A DNA stretch of 64,000 nt from Helicostylum pulchrum (lineage: Eukaryota > Mucoromycota > Mucoromycetes > Mucorales > Mucoraceae), in assembly GCA_025677825.1 (NCBI GenBank), contig JAIXMO010000011.1:655001-719000 (forward strand), given 5' to 3'. The notes below the pieces were generated by a model. The model saw only the letters and a list, made by a program, of their open reading frames with translations, had not been told where the DNA came from and ran no database searches. The translations under genes and the position numbers were made by a program. Every line of letters begins with the position of its first letter. The stretch's first letter is position 1. Of the stretch, positions 12,436 through 24,230 are shown one piece after another.

Positions 12436-13224
12436 ATGGCACATCTTTTATTAAGAACCCCACCATTTTACGCTCTTATGAGCGTCTATTACATACTACG
12501 ATTCTCTGTAGCTTTTTACACTACACTTGCCGCAAGAACAAAAAAGTCTTTTCATTGTAGCCAAAAGCTAGTAAATACCTTTCGTAATAGCGACCTTGGA
12601 TTACGGATAAACTCGTATCATAAACTCGATTTAAAACAAACAATTCTTACGCAACAATATCCTTTATCAGTCACATCATCAAAACAATCTTTAATTAGAT
12701 TAAGATACAATAAATCACTTTGTTCTGAATTACTTGAACGTAGCAAGCTGACCACAAAATTTAAAGATGGAGCCAAATTGATTAAATTCAACACCAAGGA
12801 CCTCGAGAGACACTGTAAACAGTTTGATCAAAATAAGGACTGGGTCTCTGATCTATCAAGATATCCTAGTATAAAAAAATCACAGCACACTTTTCGATCA
12901 CTTATGTATACATGTTCACTTATAAACGGCAGTCTAAATCATAAATTAAAGCAAGGATATGCGTTCAAGTCCGTTTGTGATTTTATATCGAATTTTATTG
13001 ATCAAACACATTTACAATTAGAGGAGCTTACAGATGCTGGTATAAGTAGATATCAAGTAAAATGTTTGGCTTCAAAAGTATCTGCTGGACTGGATTTCAT
13101 AGAGGAACTGTTAAAGTCGCCAGTGGTTCAAGATATTCACCTTCACCGCATTTGCGTAGACCATATAGATATTTTGATAGATCAGTGTTTCGCGTTAGGA
13201 GATAGAATAAACGAGAGAAAATAG
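12436..13224 (+). CDS. hypothetical single-exon protein, 262 residues
   Basis: An intronless frame starts with ATG at 12436 after a T/A-rich leader and ends in TAG. The N-terminus is hydrophobic and aromatic (about residues 10-35, FYALMSVYYILRFSVAFYTTLA), compatible with a membrane anchor or targeting segment. The remainder is basic and predicted largely helical (for example TDAGISRYQVKCLASKVSAG). I do not recognise a domain. It is long for chance in such AT-rich DNA and not low-complexity, so I believe it is expressed, but there is no functional evidence. Confidence 0.55.
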   Translation: MAHLLLRTPPFYALMSVYYILRFSVAFYTTLAARTKKSFHCSQKLVNTFRNSDLGLRINSYHKLDLKQTILTQQYPLSVTSSKQSLIRLRYNKSLCSELLERSKLTTKFKDGAKLIKFNTKDLERHCKQFDQNKDWVSDLSRYPSIKKSQHTFRSLMYTCSLINGSLNHKLKQGYAFKSVCDFISNFIDQTHLQLEELTDAGISRYQVKCLASKVSAGLDFIEELLKSPVVQDIHLHRICVDHIDILIDQCFALGDRINERK

Positions 13225-15106
13225 CATTATTTCGTCTTATTACGGTTATTGTCGTACACTCATGTATACAGTAATTTCAACTTCTTTGGTTCTCTCTTAA
13301 AGGATGACTACATGTACATATATAAATAAACAAATTTTTTTCGTGCACAAATTTAAAAAAAAATGTTGTTCCCGCCAAGCATCACAATTGACCACACCCT
13401 ACTGTTAAAAAGATGATTCGGAGCCAATAAGAAGATTCGAGGAACTTACTGAGAATTATGGACTCTTTTGATAATAATGACTCTAGTCCGGAAGAAAAAG
13501 CTCTTTCAAAAATCAATGGAATACGTCGCCAACCTCAAAGAATCGAAAATGGTTTAAGAATGAAAGTTGTGTTGGAAAGAAGGAGAAAAAGGCACTTGGT
13601 TGGAGTTATAAGTCTTCGGTCCCAGTTTTATAAATATCAATAAATATTTTATTTCATATGCTACAATAAACGAAGGAACTTCAAAAAGTAATTTTAAAAT
13701 AACTATAGTCTCATTCAGCAGGAATAGCTGTCATATTAATTACTCCTAGCTGTATCACTATACTGTCAAGGATGCTCTTCAGTACGTGGTAAAATAAAAT
13801 TATAAAACGTCAAACTACAAATTTAATGAGCTTCGGTAAGCAATTACGGCTGTAATTTTTAAGGTGAAGAAACACAGGTTACTTTATATCTCTCGAGCTA
13901 GTTTTATATCACGTCTCCCAAAAAAAGTTTCGGCGGACCAGAGACTATGTTATTTTAGGACAGCATCATGAGACAGAAAAAGGAAACTTGTAATTTTGGA
14001 TAATTGCATACCCGGTATACCTTCATCTTTTCAAAGTCTAATTTAATTGAGAGTCCGAGTCTTAAAGGTTATTAGGTTATACCAAGTACATAGTGCTTTT
14101 AAAATTCACTTTTAAAACCGCTTCACATAACTGATATGGCCTTGTTTTTTCCTTATGGCGAAGTACCCGTAAATAAATAGATGGTAGACTTTAATTAGAA
14201 AAAAAAGAGACTCGGGATAGGAAGAGAAACTATAAACGTTTCAATTACTAGCAAGTTGGTTATATTTTACTGGCGGAAAAAAGTCTTTCTGCATTGATCT
14301 AAAACACCAACGGCACGCATTGACAGCAAGAACATTTAATTTTAACACATAACTTTAAAAAACCCTTGCAGCCTTGATGCCAAAATCCCTAACATCATGA
14401 AAGTAGTTTGTTCCCGGTTTTAGAAATACCAGTACCTGATTTTTTTTAAGAACCGCCGTTAAAAAAAACCCAGATGATCCTTTTGGTGATAGACCTTCAT
14501 ATAAAAGAACAACAGCTATGATGTTATATATACAATTGTGTAAATGTATAATGGAATATTTAGTAAATTGATTACTCCATGCTACCCTAATTTTCTAACA
14601 AACTATGCTGATAAATTATCTTCATTTTTGTAGTTGCCATTTAGAGATGCACGTTAACCGTTCTGGGGTTTCTACTACTTTACATGCCAAAGATCTAAAA
14701 AGTATTGAAAATAGAGATATATTATCATTCCTTGTTTGAGAGCTTGAAATAGTTGAAAGTCTTTCTTATTAAACCTTCGACACCAGCTTTAATTTCAATT
14801 CACTTGATAACTTTTCGAGGTAAAATAGTTGTGATGTGCAACGAAGGAAGGAGTAAATTGGAATAGAGCAATACTTCAGTACTTATTTTGTGATCGACGA
14901 TTGCATCACTTGTTCGGCTTGTTCTCATGAATAGGGACTTAAAAAATAACATAATCACTCGTCCGCCGAAAATTTAATTCTTGTGAGACTTCATCGTAAC
15001 ACAACGAAATTAAAGAACAGTATAAAATCTATCTTGATCTTCTTTTATTGCTTTTTTTCTTCCATCTATTATTTTGCTATTTTTTTTTAATAAAAAAGAA
15101 AGAAAA
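13225..15106. other. 1.9 kb intergenic region, nothing recognised
   Basis: AT-rich sequence with only short frames, the longest being a basic 61-residue frame at 13458-13643 that I do not trust. A pyrimidine-rich stretch just before 15107 is the probable 5' region of the next gene. Confidence 0.45.
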
Positions 15107-17914
15107 ATGTTATACAATGCAGATTATTTTACGATAAATCAAGCAAAAAACTTTCCTGTTCTTGATACCGTGGTCAATGTATCTAATTGTTACTACTATC
15201 TCTCATTGTTAGAACGATTCGCTAACTCCATAAAGGATTTGACCGAAACCGAGCTGAAATATTATCTTGTTCGAGCAGAGTCGAGATATTCAAAATGGAT
15301 ATTTCACAAGTCATTTAAAATGTCATTAATCCGTAAAACTCCACCACTAGGTATTTGAATATATCTTATATATACTGTATATACATCATTATTTTTGCCT
15401 TTCTAAAAATAAATAAAATAGACGTTGCATTTTTTTGGCAAGCACACATGCTAAGCCCACTAAGGTATTACGAAGATATGAAGAAAAATTTTAATAGTAC
15501 AAACCGCAACTTTCCACTACCATTAAAAGAACTCGTAAGTACATTTAATATTTGTATAATTTAACATCGACAAACTCTTTTTGCTTTGTATAGTATCTTA
15601 GTCGGCATAAACCAGCGACAGCAACACTTAAACAGTGGCACGAAATAATGGGTAAAGGTGAGCCTTTTAATCTTGAAGATGATAGAGAGCATTTATCCAG
15701 CAGTTACGCTTCAATGACATGCATTGTGTGTAGTAATTCTGTTTCTGTCACTTGGTAATTTCATAAAATTTAATTTTATTCGGTATTCATTTACTTATTA
15801 TTTTCTTTTAAAAAAAGGGAGGACTACGCTGATTGGAGAACGGATGAACGAGTTGCTATAAGGTGCCACTGTTGTGATACGGAATTTACTGCGAAGCATT
15901 GTGGAAAAGCAAACTTATTTCAAGACATTAGTTTTGGATTTAGAATCTCGCAAGTATATTTTACCAAAAAAAAAATTGCGTACATAGTATTAACCGAGTA
16001 TAGTATTTAGTGGACTTCCGGAAGATAATAACATTACAAAGTTTCTTCTTACTTGTCGCGAACTAGGACAGCAAAATTTTGATGCAGGGCCAGATCGAAT
16101 TGAAGAATTTATAGCTAAATTTCAAGATCGTTTAGGGTCTCCTAGCTCAAGTCCGAAACCTACTAAGAGGAGAGATGGTAAGCTTTATATGTTATTCTAT
16201 GTAGCGTTAAACTGATGTATAATAGATTTTATGGCATCTATAAAGTCTACTTATTTATGTACACCGTACCGCTCATCGGTTGATTTACTTATGGCTGTTT
16301 CGAGATTATTGGAATTTACAACCACGGTAACGTCTCTAATTGATTGGAAATCATCTGATGAAATTGTACGTGCTATTAAAAGATATCGCGAATTTCTTCA
16401 CATCACTCAATGCTCTCCGACCATAGTACCCGTACCTACAATTGATGTTGGTAGGTAAACTTTTTTTTTTTTTTGCTAGATACAAAAATTATTGAAAAAT
16501 GCATACGTTTATTTTAGATCTTATATGGCATACGCATATGCTTCATCCGAGAAACTACCGACAATTCTGCACTAAGCACTTGAAACGAATTATAAACCAC
16601 GATGATAACATAGCCCCAGAGGATATAGAAAAGCGTATTCGTCAATTCACTTTTGCTAAGAGCCACTATAGACGAGAAAATGTAGAGGATAAGGCATCTA
16701 TAAATAGTAAAAAATCCAAATTTGGTATTATGATTCGTAGTCGTTCAAACTCAAGTACTAGTTTGATATTCCCAGATAAAACTTTTGGAGGGGTTTATAG
16801 TGGTGGGGATGTAGAAAACACTAGTGTTGAGGATGAACCGTTTGACAAAATAATGTAAGATAATATATATGCAAAAAAGGAGAGACACTAATAATAGTTA
16901 TTTCTTGATTTAGAGATGATATTAGTTACCACGATAGACGTGAGAAATATCTGAAATTGACATTAAGCTGTTGTTGAACTTTATTTTTGTAGGAACCGTA
17001 TCAACATTTATTAAACTCAAAAATTCGGAAGAGGCTCAACAGAAACTGTTCGAATTGGTAAAATCAACTGGGTTAGGATTTATAGGGTAGGCGTATTATA
17101 AATAGTTTATCGAAAAGACCATTCGCTAAATAGCCTCTCTCCCTTTTTTTTTTTTAGAACTTGCCTCAGTGGAGGTAAATTGTGCTACTTACACTTCAAA
17201 ACTTTTATTAACTGTTTCAGCAGCTACTTTAGACGCTTCCTTAAGACCTAGGATAGATGTACAGTAAGTTTGTAATATCCATGTGTTATTGGTATTACTA
17301 TTTATATATTAAATTTCCTTTCTTTGATAGAGGATACCGTAAGGACATTAATAGATGTTATCTATAAATAATTATTAACCTAAATATAAAAACAGCACCA
17401 GGAGATTTACCATACGATAGAGGTAAATTAACTTATCATATTATACGTCTGTATTTGACTTAAAAAAAACTAACGTATATTGATTCGCTAGTCATTAGAA
17501 CAAGTAAGCACATTCCCTCAGTACATAAACTAAACCTTCAAAACTAACATACATATATGGTAAGGTGGTCCACTGCCTATATTTCCAGAGCATGCAATGC
17601 ACCATCTTCCAAGATACTTACGTTCCAGATATAAACAGCCTCAAACTTATAGCTATGAAGAGGACGCACCACCACCAGCCTACGATGCAGATGATGACGC
17701 ATCACAGTCATGCGAGGCACAGCCAGTTCGAAATACTGAATGGTATAAATTAGCTTGTATATTCTTACTAGCAAAACAGCCGGGCATGAAGGATACCAAA
17801 AATGCGACATCGAATGATAAGTTACCCTCATATGGAGATACTAATTGTGATTTTAATTTTACAACATTCAGCAATGCATCCACAATATTTAAACGTGAAA
17901 ATATGAACCTGTAA
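15107..17914 (+). CDS. DUF1399/GRDP-like protein encoded by 15 exons including several micro-exons
   Basis: Exons: 15107-15350, 15422-15534, 15594-15754, 15818-15949, 16011-16177, 16226-16450, 16518-16854, 16914-16939, 16993-17086, 17158-17174, 17221-17263, 17331-17338, 17396-17422, 17492-17503, 17565-17914, giving 651 residues. Two copies of the DUF1399 signature are seen: DVAFFWQAHMLSPLRYY and DVDLIWHTHMLHPRNY, each followed by a basic helix; CxxC pairs (CIVC, CHCC) lie between them. This domain is known from plant glycine-rich-domain proteins and many fungal proteins; its biochemical role is not firmly established. The C-terminus is Pro/Tyr-rich (DAPPPAYDADDD), with a PPxY motif that could bind WW domains. 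Intron 4 is GC-AG. Exons of 17, 8, 27 and 12 nt near the 3' end are inferred only from frame continuity, but they keep one uninterrupted frame. An in-frame ATG at 15074 is an alternative start. Confidence 0.8.
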
Positions 17915-18204
17915 TTGAAGGGGGGCGGGGGGGGGGAATAGACTGATTGTATCAATATCAGACACCAGTACTCTTGATATTTATAGGGTATTTAATAAAA
18001 TAGGATACATATATATTTACTAGCTGTTTCCGACTGACTTTGTCAGACCGGTTCATTTACCTTGCCTGTTGGTTGGCTGCTAGAAAGAAAGAAAAAAAGG
18101 CTCCCAAACTCTCGGTATTGTGATACAATACCACAAATTAATGTCAAAACTTTTTTTTCAGACAAATGATATATTTTGTATATATCAAAGGAAAAATGCA
18201 AAAT
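17915..18204. other. convergent 3' flanks
   Basis: 3' sequences of the DUF1399-like gene (plus) and the fumarase gene (minus), including a G-run at about 17919-17937. No coding content is seen. Confidence 0.5.
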
Positions 18205-20158
18205 TTATTGAGGACTGATCATAAGTTCGGGTCTAACCCATTTTTCATAATCCTCAGGGGATAAATAATCCAAAGAACAAACAGCTTCCTTCAAAGTTGT
18301 GCCTTCCGTATGAGCCTTTTTAGCACATTTAGCAGCCTTGTCATAACCAATGACAGGATTTAACGAAGTAACCAGCATGAGAGACTAAAATTAAAATTAA
18401 TACAACCGAAAATGCAATTAAAAAAAAAGGTACTTTACTCTGTTCATAATAGACTTGATGTGTTCACGGTTAGCAACAATACCTACAACACAGTTATCCT
18501 TGAATGAGTGACAAACATCGCTCAACAACTTGATGGATTGAAGTACATTCTTGATAATAACTGGTTTGAATACGTTCAACTTTTTTTTAACAGAAAGAAA
18601 GAGAAGGTTAGCAGGTTTAACCTTTGTACATAACAATTATTTCCAATATGTTTACCTCAAATTGACCGAAACTACCGGAGATAGTAACAGTAGTATGATT
18701 TCCCATAACTTGAGCACATACCATGGTTAAAGCCTCGCACTGAGTGGGATTAACCTTACCAGGCATAATAGAAGATCCAGGTTCATTTTCAGGTAAACTA
18801 AGTTCACCAAGACCACAACGAGGTCCCGATCCAAGATAACGGATATCATTACCAATCTTCATTAAAGAAGTGGCAATTGTGTTGAGAGCTCCAGAACATT
18901 CAACCATAGCATCGTTACTTGCAAGTGCCTCAAACTAAAAAACCCAAAATATAAAAGTGTAAATATAAAATAAAAAAGGTAAAGGGGGGGGGGGTGAAGA
19001 AAATAGTTTTACCTTGTTTGGTGCAGTTTCAAAAACATAACCGGTAGACTCTGAAACGGCAGTGGCAATCTTTACATCGAACCCCTTATGGGTATTTAAT
19101 CCAGTACCAACAGCAGTACCACCTTGAGCTAAACGAGATAAACGAGGTAAAGTAGATTGAATACGATCAATGGCATAAGTCAATTGTTGAACATAACCGG
19201 AGAACTCTTGACCCAAAGTCAAAGGTGTAGCATCTTGAAGATGGGTACGACCAATCTTAATAATATCGTCGAATTCTTCTGATTTGGCTTGCATAGCATC
19301 ACGAAGTTCGGTCAAAGCAGGAATGAGATCCTCGTTAATTTCTACTACAGCAGCAATATGCATGGCGGTAGGGAAACTATACAGGTATGTTTAGTAAAAA
19401 AAAAGAAAAAAAAAAGAGGGATTTTCTTTGTTTACGCGTAAATATATACTTACGTATCGTTGGAAGACTGGCTCATGTTAACATGATCGTTAGGGTGAAC
19501 AGGTGTTTTACTACCGCGCTTACCACCCATAATTTCAATAGCTCTGTTTGAAAGAACCTATAAAATTTAATTAAGAGCTAAGCTTTGTTGTCATGTTTCG
19601 GGATTCCCACTTACCTCATTGACATTCATACTTTTTTTTTTGTAATAAAAGAAAATAGTTAGATATCAGTCCAATCATAGAAGCTTCATTCAACTTACTG
19701 TGTTTGAGTTCCAGAACCCGTTTGCCAAACAACCAAGGGGAATTGATTATTATGCTTTCCGGCAATAACCTATTTGAACTTGTGAGTATGTCCGTTTTTT
19801 TTTTTTTATAATAACGAAATATTACCTCGTCAGCAGCTTGTTGGATAGCTTTAGAAACTTCAGAATCCAACTTGTATTCAATATTTACTTTGGCAGCAGC
19901 TTTTTTAAGGATACCAAATGCCTTGATTAAAGCAGCGGGCATACGTTCGCTAGGACCACCGATTTTAAAGTTTTCTAAGGATCTATGTACGTATTCCAAG
20001 TATGAGAGAAGTGCAACCACACACGCGTTTTTTTTTTTTTTTTTTTAGTAGAAAAGAAAAAAAAAAGTTTACCTTTGAGTTTGTGCACCCCAATAAACGC
20101 CAACAGGGACCTTTAAGTCACCAAAACTATCACTTTCAATACGGTATTCTTCAGCCAT
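18205..20158 (-). CDS. FUM1: class II fumarate hydratase (fumarase), cytosolic form
   Basis: Nine exons (minus): 20158-20073, 19982-19826, 19769-19699, 19630-19615, 19557-19454, 19376-19013, 18934-18656, 18579-18439, 18384-18205, giving 465 residues. It starts [18 protein letters not shown], directly at the conserved fumarase core, so no mitochondrial presequence is encoded in this model. Family motifs are [10 protein letters not shown] (catalytic histidine region), GTAVGTGLN and the signature [11 protein letters not shown]. The enzyme interconverts fumarate and L-malate. Exon 4 is only 16 nt. The splice across it gives GSGTQTHMNVNE, where most fumarases I know read TQTNMN, so either this lineage has histidine or the 16-nt exon boundary needs checking. 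A cytosolic enzyme would suit the reductive malate-to-fumarate route, but dual targeting by another start cannot be excluded. Confidence 0.95.
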
Positions 20159-20510
20159 TTTTTTTTTAAAAAAGAAGTAAATAAAAGAAGAAGAAGATAA
20201 AAAATATACAAAAACTTATTAAGAGGAGACATAAAAAGTGACTATGATTTATTTCAACCATCTGACTTTATTTTATTCCCATTGAGCCGCTTTTCACGAA
20301 AAGCATAAATATTTATGTTCCCAGGACGCAAAATTCACTTCAACTTTTTCAAAACCTTAATCGTTAGTACGATTTTAACATTTATTTATTTTATGCAAAA
20401 GATAATAATTATACACATATATAGTAGCGGCTCCATTTAAGGGTGGCCGAAATCTGGAAGAAATCCAACCTTAAATGGAGCCGTTACTGCATATATATTT
20501 TACAGAGTGG
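20159..20510. other. intergenic region containing a small palindromic element
   Basis: 5' flank of fumarase and 3' flank of the permease gene. Apart from the palindrome at 20423-20488, it is AT-rich with no exon. Confidence 0.5.
20423..20488. mobile_element. miniature palindromic TIR element (solo MITE-like copy)
   Basis: Two 24-bp arms, 20423-20446 and 20465-20488, are inverted repeats with two mismatches and an 18-bp centre. The arm reads AGTAGCGGCTCCATTTAAGG and continues for four more bases. It closely matches the ends of the element at 46870-47892, and TA-rich DNA flanks it, as expected for Tc1/mariner-type target sites. It lies 22 bp past the permease stop codon (minus strand), so it is probably transcribed as a hairpin in that 3' UTR. 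Confidence 0.65.
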
Positions 20511-22405
20511 TTACTGCTTTCCACCATTATTAGTTTTCCCCCCGTAGTTTTTACGACCTGAAATAAACCAGAAAAATAAAGAAAAAATCATGACGCCACC
20601 GATCATAGCAGAAGCCCAGTTCATGGTATCGGGTGTAACTGGAGAAATAGAAGGAATACAGAGAATGATACTAAAGAAGATTATCCAAACAACAGAGATA
20701 AAATTAAGGACAAGACCGAATCTACCAAGACTAAATGGACCTCTGGGCATGTCATTCCTCACCCAAATAAGTCTACATAAAAATGGTATACCATAAGCTA
20801 CATTGATTGAAATGACAGCAGCACTCATAATAGCTTGCCAATAGATTACAGATGCAAAAGTCTTAATATATACGAAAGCATTTAGTATATTATTTAATAT
20901 ATGCCCTCATTTTTCAATATTTAAGCTTACCGGCATAATGACTAAAATGCTGATAACCAATTGAGCAAACAAGGCTCTTCGAGGAACATTATTATTTTCT
21001 GATAATTTCGAAAAATAACTCGAGAAGGGAAGACAACCATCACGTGCAAGGGCAAAAGCAAAATGACCAGTTGCCAGCATTGAGTTACAAAGAGATCCGA
21101 ATTGAGCAAGTAATAAAATAACTAGAAAAAATGCAGTCAGTTGGGGACTATTTGTAGCACGAAGGAAGAAAGTGGAAAGAGGCATTTCGGATTCAATAAT
21201 CTCGTTGACATCTTGGATAGAAAACAGTGTAACAAGAATGATAGCAAATCCTTGGACAATAGCACTGGCTACACAAATAATAATACCGCGAGGTGCAGTA
21301 ACATCTGCTCTTTTTGTACCCTGCATTTTTTTTTTTTTAGATTTATATATACTCGAAAATAAAATGTTTTTTATACCTCGACAATTTGTGCACCGCATTC
21401 ATAACCTACGAGAGTCCAGCCTGCTTGTAACTGAAAAAAAACATTAACATATAAGCAGATTTATAAATATTTATACTTACCATGCCGACAAAAAAAACTA
21501 TCGCAACACTTTCATAACCAGTATTATTAGTGAACTCGGTGAATACCCATTTTGCATTATTGAGATTTGGGGCCATAGCAGGAACAGTGCATACAATAAT
21601 AATCGTGCCAATGCCAACCCAGAATACTTTTTAACAGCTCAAATTAAGTTAACGTGTATTATATATATAGTGTTTCGTGAAGCACGTACCCAAAAATTTA
21701 TTCAAGTAGCTGCTAAATCGCATTCCCAAGAAATTATACCCAGTCGCAACAATAAAGATGGCGCAATACAATCCTACTGTGGCACCCTGTGAGGTAATCT
21801 GAGCAATATTCAGAGTATTTGCAATATAAATAATAAAATCAGCCGCACTATAACCCAATGTAATATTAGCGGTAACCAAACCAATCAAATAGACATAACC
21901 ATTAATATACGACATGACTATATATACATGTTTAAGACACTTAACACTTGATTTTACTATATAAGAAGATAAAAACTTACATGGGCCCCATTTTTTATTA
22001 CTCAACATCAATGACCAACTAAAAACACCGCCTTCTAGTGGGTATGATGAAATGACTTCAGCCATACTCAGGGCAATGCAACATACAAAAGGAGCAACAA
22101 CAATCCATCCCCAGAAAAGTGAACTTGGACCACCGGCATTGATGCTAGGACCAAAACCTACCATCCAATTTGGTAGAACAGCCATAGTAGTAAATGAAAA
22201 TCCTGCTTGAACAAAGAGACTGACCTCGCGCTTAAATTCTTGTTTATATCCCAAGTCATGTAATCTTTGAGAATCATAGTCCAAATTATTAGATTCCACA
22301 TGTTGAATATCTATTGTATCCTACAGAAAAGTAGTGGTAAGATTAGCACAAAACTCTGATTGATATAGATTATAAAATCACATTTTTTTTATCATGCTCG
22401 ACCAT
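20511..22405 (-). CDS. APC-superfamily permease (GABA/choline/amino-acid type), copy A
   Basis: Exons (minus): 22405-22382, 22320-21981, 21917-21690, 21626-21481, 21430-21377, 21320-20931, 20861-20511, giving 510 residues. The fold is a 12-helix amino acid-polyamine-organocation transporter. Core features are the cytosolic start DSQRLHDLGYKQEFKR, TM1 with LFVQAGFSFTTMAVLPNW, the GGPSSLFWGW loop and APRGIIICV before TM7. This arrangement resembles the fungal Uga4/Hnm1 permeases for GABA, choline or related amines; the substrate cannot be read from sequence. The first exon (8 codons, MVEHDKKN) is inferred with a GTGATT donor, so the start is the weakest part. It is a close paralogue of the gene at 30844-32939, with five matching exon lengths (228, 146, 54, 390 nt and the last exon). 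Confidence 0.9.
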
Positions 22406-22970
22406 CTTATATAATATATTGAATTGCTAAACAAAGATAAAATATGGTTATTTTCTTTTATACATAATACACCTTTTAGTGGAAAAAAAACTGTGAAGTT
22501 TTGCATTAATTTTCTCAAGATTACGATAAGAGAGTAATATTACTTTATTTAGGGAATGTATTGACTTTATAGGAAAATTGTACGACAAAGATGACAAAGA
22601 TTATCCCAATCAATTTTTTTGTTTTATTTTCTAGACGTGGGATGTGTAATTTTCTACTTATCTCGGGATATGCAATCATAAGATAATCTGAAAAGTACCA
22701 TCACGCAGAAAAAAGAACGGAATACAATATATATATAGTATTGGCTAGTTTTTTTAGAGCACTGTTTTATTTAATTACGTATTAAATAAAATACTCTTGG
22801 CTATGAGCTTAGTAATACACGTATTGATCCGAAGGCTTTTATTTCCTGGACATTTGGCTTTTGTATTAGATGATCGATTCTTGTTCTTCAATACGAAATG
22901 TAAGAGTAAAAAAATCGTGTGAAAATAAAGCGTATGTAAATTACTTGATTACAATCGTGTTACTGTAATA
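22406..22970. other. permease A upstream region
   Basis: AT-rich DNA between the start of permease A and the left tip of the composite transposon; the promoter of permease A must lie here. No exon or repeat is recognised. Confidence 0.45.
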
Positions 22971-23052
22971 CTGTGCTTCCACTCTCAATTTACCGGATGT
23001 TTGAAAACACCGCCCACTTTTAAGAAAATAATTTGACCAAATATTAAAATGA

Positions 23053-23475
23053 TTACAAAGGTTCTTTATTCAAGAATTTAGGAAATACATCGATCGAGTG
23101 CTGGATGAAATGCTGTATGTGTTCAACAGGAATATCCTCGCTGCCTTCAACTACTCTTGAAGAAAGTGTTTCTGCGTCTATCAATTCACTTCTTCTGATT
23201 CAGTCCTTCGACACTTTACAAAAGATCTCGATAGGATTGCGTTCAGGCAAATAAGGAGGAGCGTATAATGGTATATAACCCCTCTCTAAGATGATGGGAT
23301 CAACAGCGTCAGAATAATGGATCATCATGTTATATTGTAGTGTCCATATGCATGATCATGTACCTTTACGAGTCAATAGTTGCAATGATGACAATGCTTT
23401 CGATTTGATTTCAACGGGCTGATCTTTATCACATACAGCAATGACCTTTGGCTATGATTCGAATGAGATGAAATA
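23053..23475 (-). pseudogene. Tc1/IS630-like DDE transposase remnant, left copy
   Basis: On the minus strand the frame gives ILERGYIPLYAPPYLPERNP with the catalytic glutamate in NPIE, the third acidic residue of the DDE/D triad, and ends FLNKEPL. It is almost identical to the right copy at 26967-27257. A premature TGA at 23200-23202 replaces the arginine codon of the right copy. Upstream degenerate sequence still shows LQLLTRKGT, resembling the RKGT stretch found before the second catalytic aspartate in this transposase family. The N-terminal DNA-binding region is absent. It is clearly inactive. Confidence 0.8.
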
Positions 23476-23872
23476 CTGGATAATGCAGTTGTCGTTGATT
23501 ATACCTGACATAATTATTTCCAATATAATTTTAATTTAACTATCTTGTGATTTTAAATAAGCACATCATTGAATGCACACACATCTACTTGCCTGCCAAA
23601 TCCCGCTCAAGAACACATCAACTGTGGGTAAGATACTAAAGCTTTGCTAGCAAATCAGTGATTCTAATAGATTTATCAGTTTACGCATAGCAATCTCAAT
23701 AAGGTCTACAGCTCAATATAATAACATTACTAGTGAAATATTGCATCACGAAAGGCAGTGTACAGCTCATTCTATCACAGGCCTGGTTTGCCATTAAAAC
23801 GAATTAGCATATGGCTAAAGACTGTGATGACAAATTTTTATTCCCACCAGGTATAGGAACTAACACAACAAT
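23476..23872. other. unassigned sequence inside the composite element
   Basis: Between the left transposase remnant and the LINE remnant. I see no exon, no repeat to other parts of the window and no recognisable motif. Confidence 0.4.
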
Positions 23873-24230
23873 TTATTGCCGCCAGATGGACCGACCACGC
23901 CCTCTTAGGCTTTACTTTTTATTTTGAGGATACTACCAGTGTTCGAGGTCCAGGTACTTGGAATACTAATCCTTTTTTTGCTGCCAATAAAACCTACCGT
24001 TCAGACTTGATCAAACATCTAGACTCCACAATGACTGATTTCTCAGCAACTTATTCCTCTTCTTCACCACAGAGACTTGGGACTGGGTAAAACTTGAAGT
24101 TAAACGTTTTACTAAATCGTACCAGATTAACCAAAACAATTGGCGTAAACAAGAACTCCAAAGCAAAAGAAACAATATGCTACGACAAAATAAAAATCGT
24201 GGATTATATTTTCAGATTCTTATCCCGTGA
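23873..24230 (+). pseudogene. non-LTR (LINE-like) retrotransposon remnant
   Basis: A plus-strand frame begins ARWTDHALLGFTF and continues through GPGTWNTNPFFAANK to a stop. This looks like the C-terminal end of an endonuclease/exonuclease/phosphatase domain (SDH-like motif, then G-x-W-x-x-N). A shifted frame then gives ETWDWVKLEVKRFTKSYQ and a Lys/Arg/Gln-rich helix, the usual linker between endonuclease and reverse transcriptase in LINEs. It stops before any catalytic RT motif. A frameshift near 24075 separates the two parts. It is a short decayed fragment of a cellular retrotransposon. Confidence 0.6.

Noticed and set aside
13458..13643. 61-codon basic frame
   Set aside because: Short and isolated, with no splice partner that extends it.
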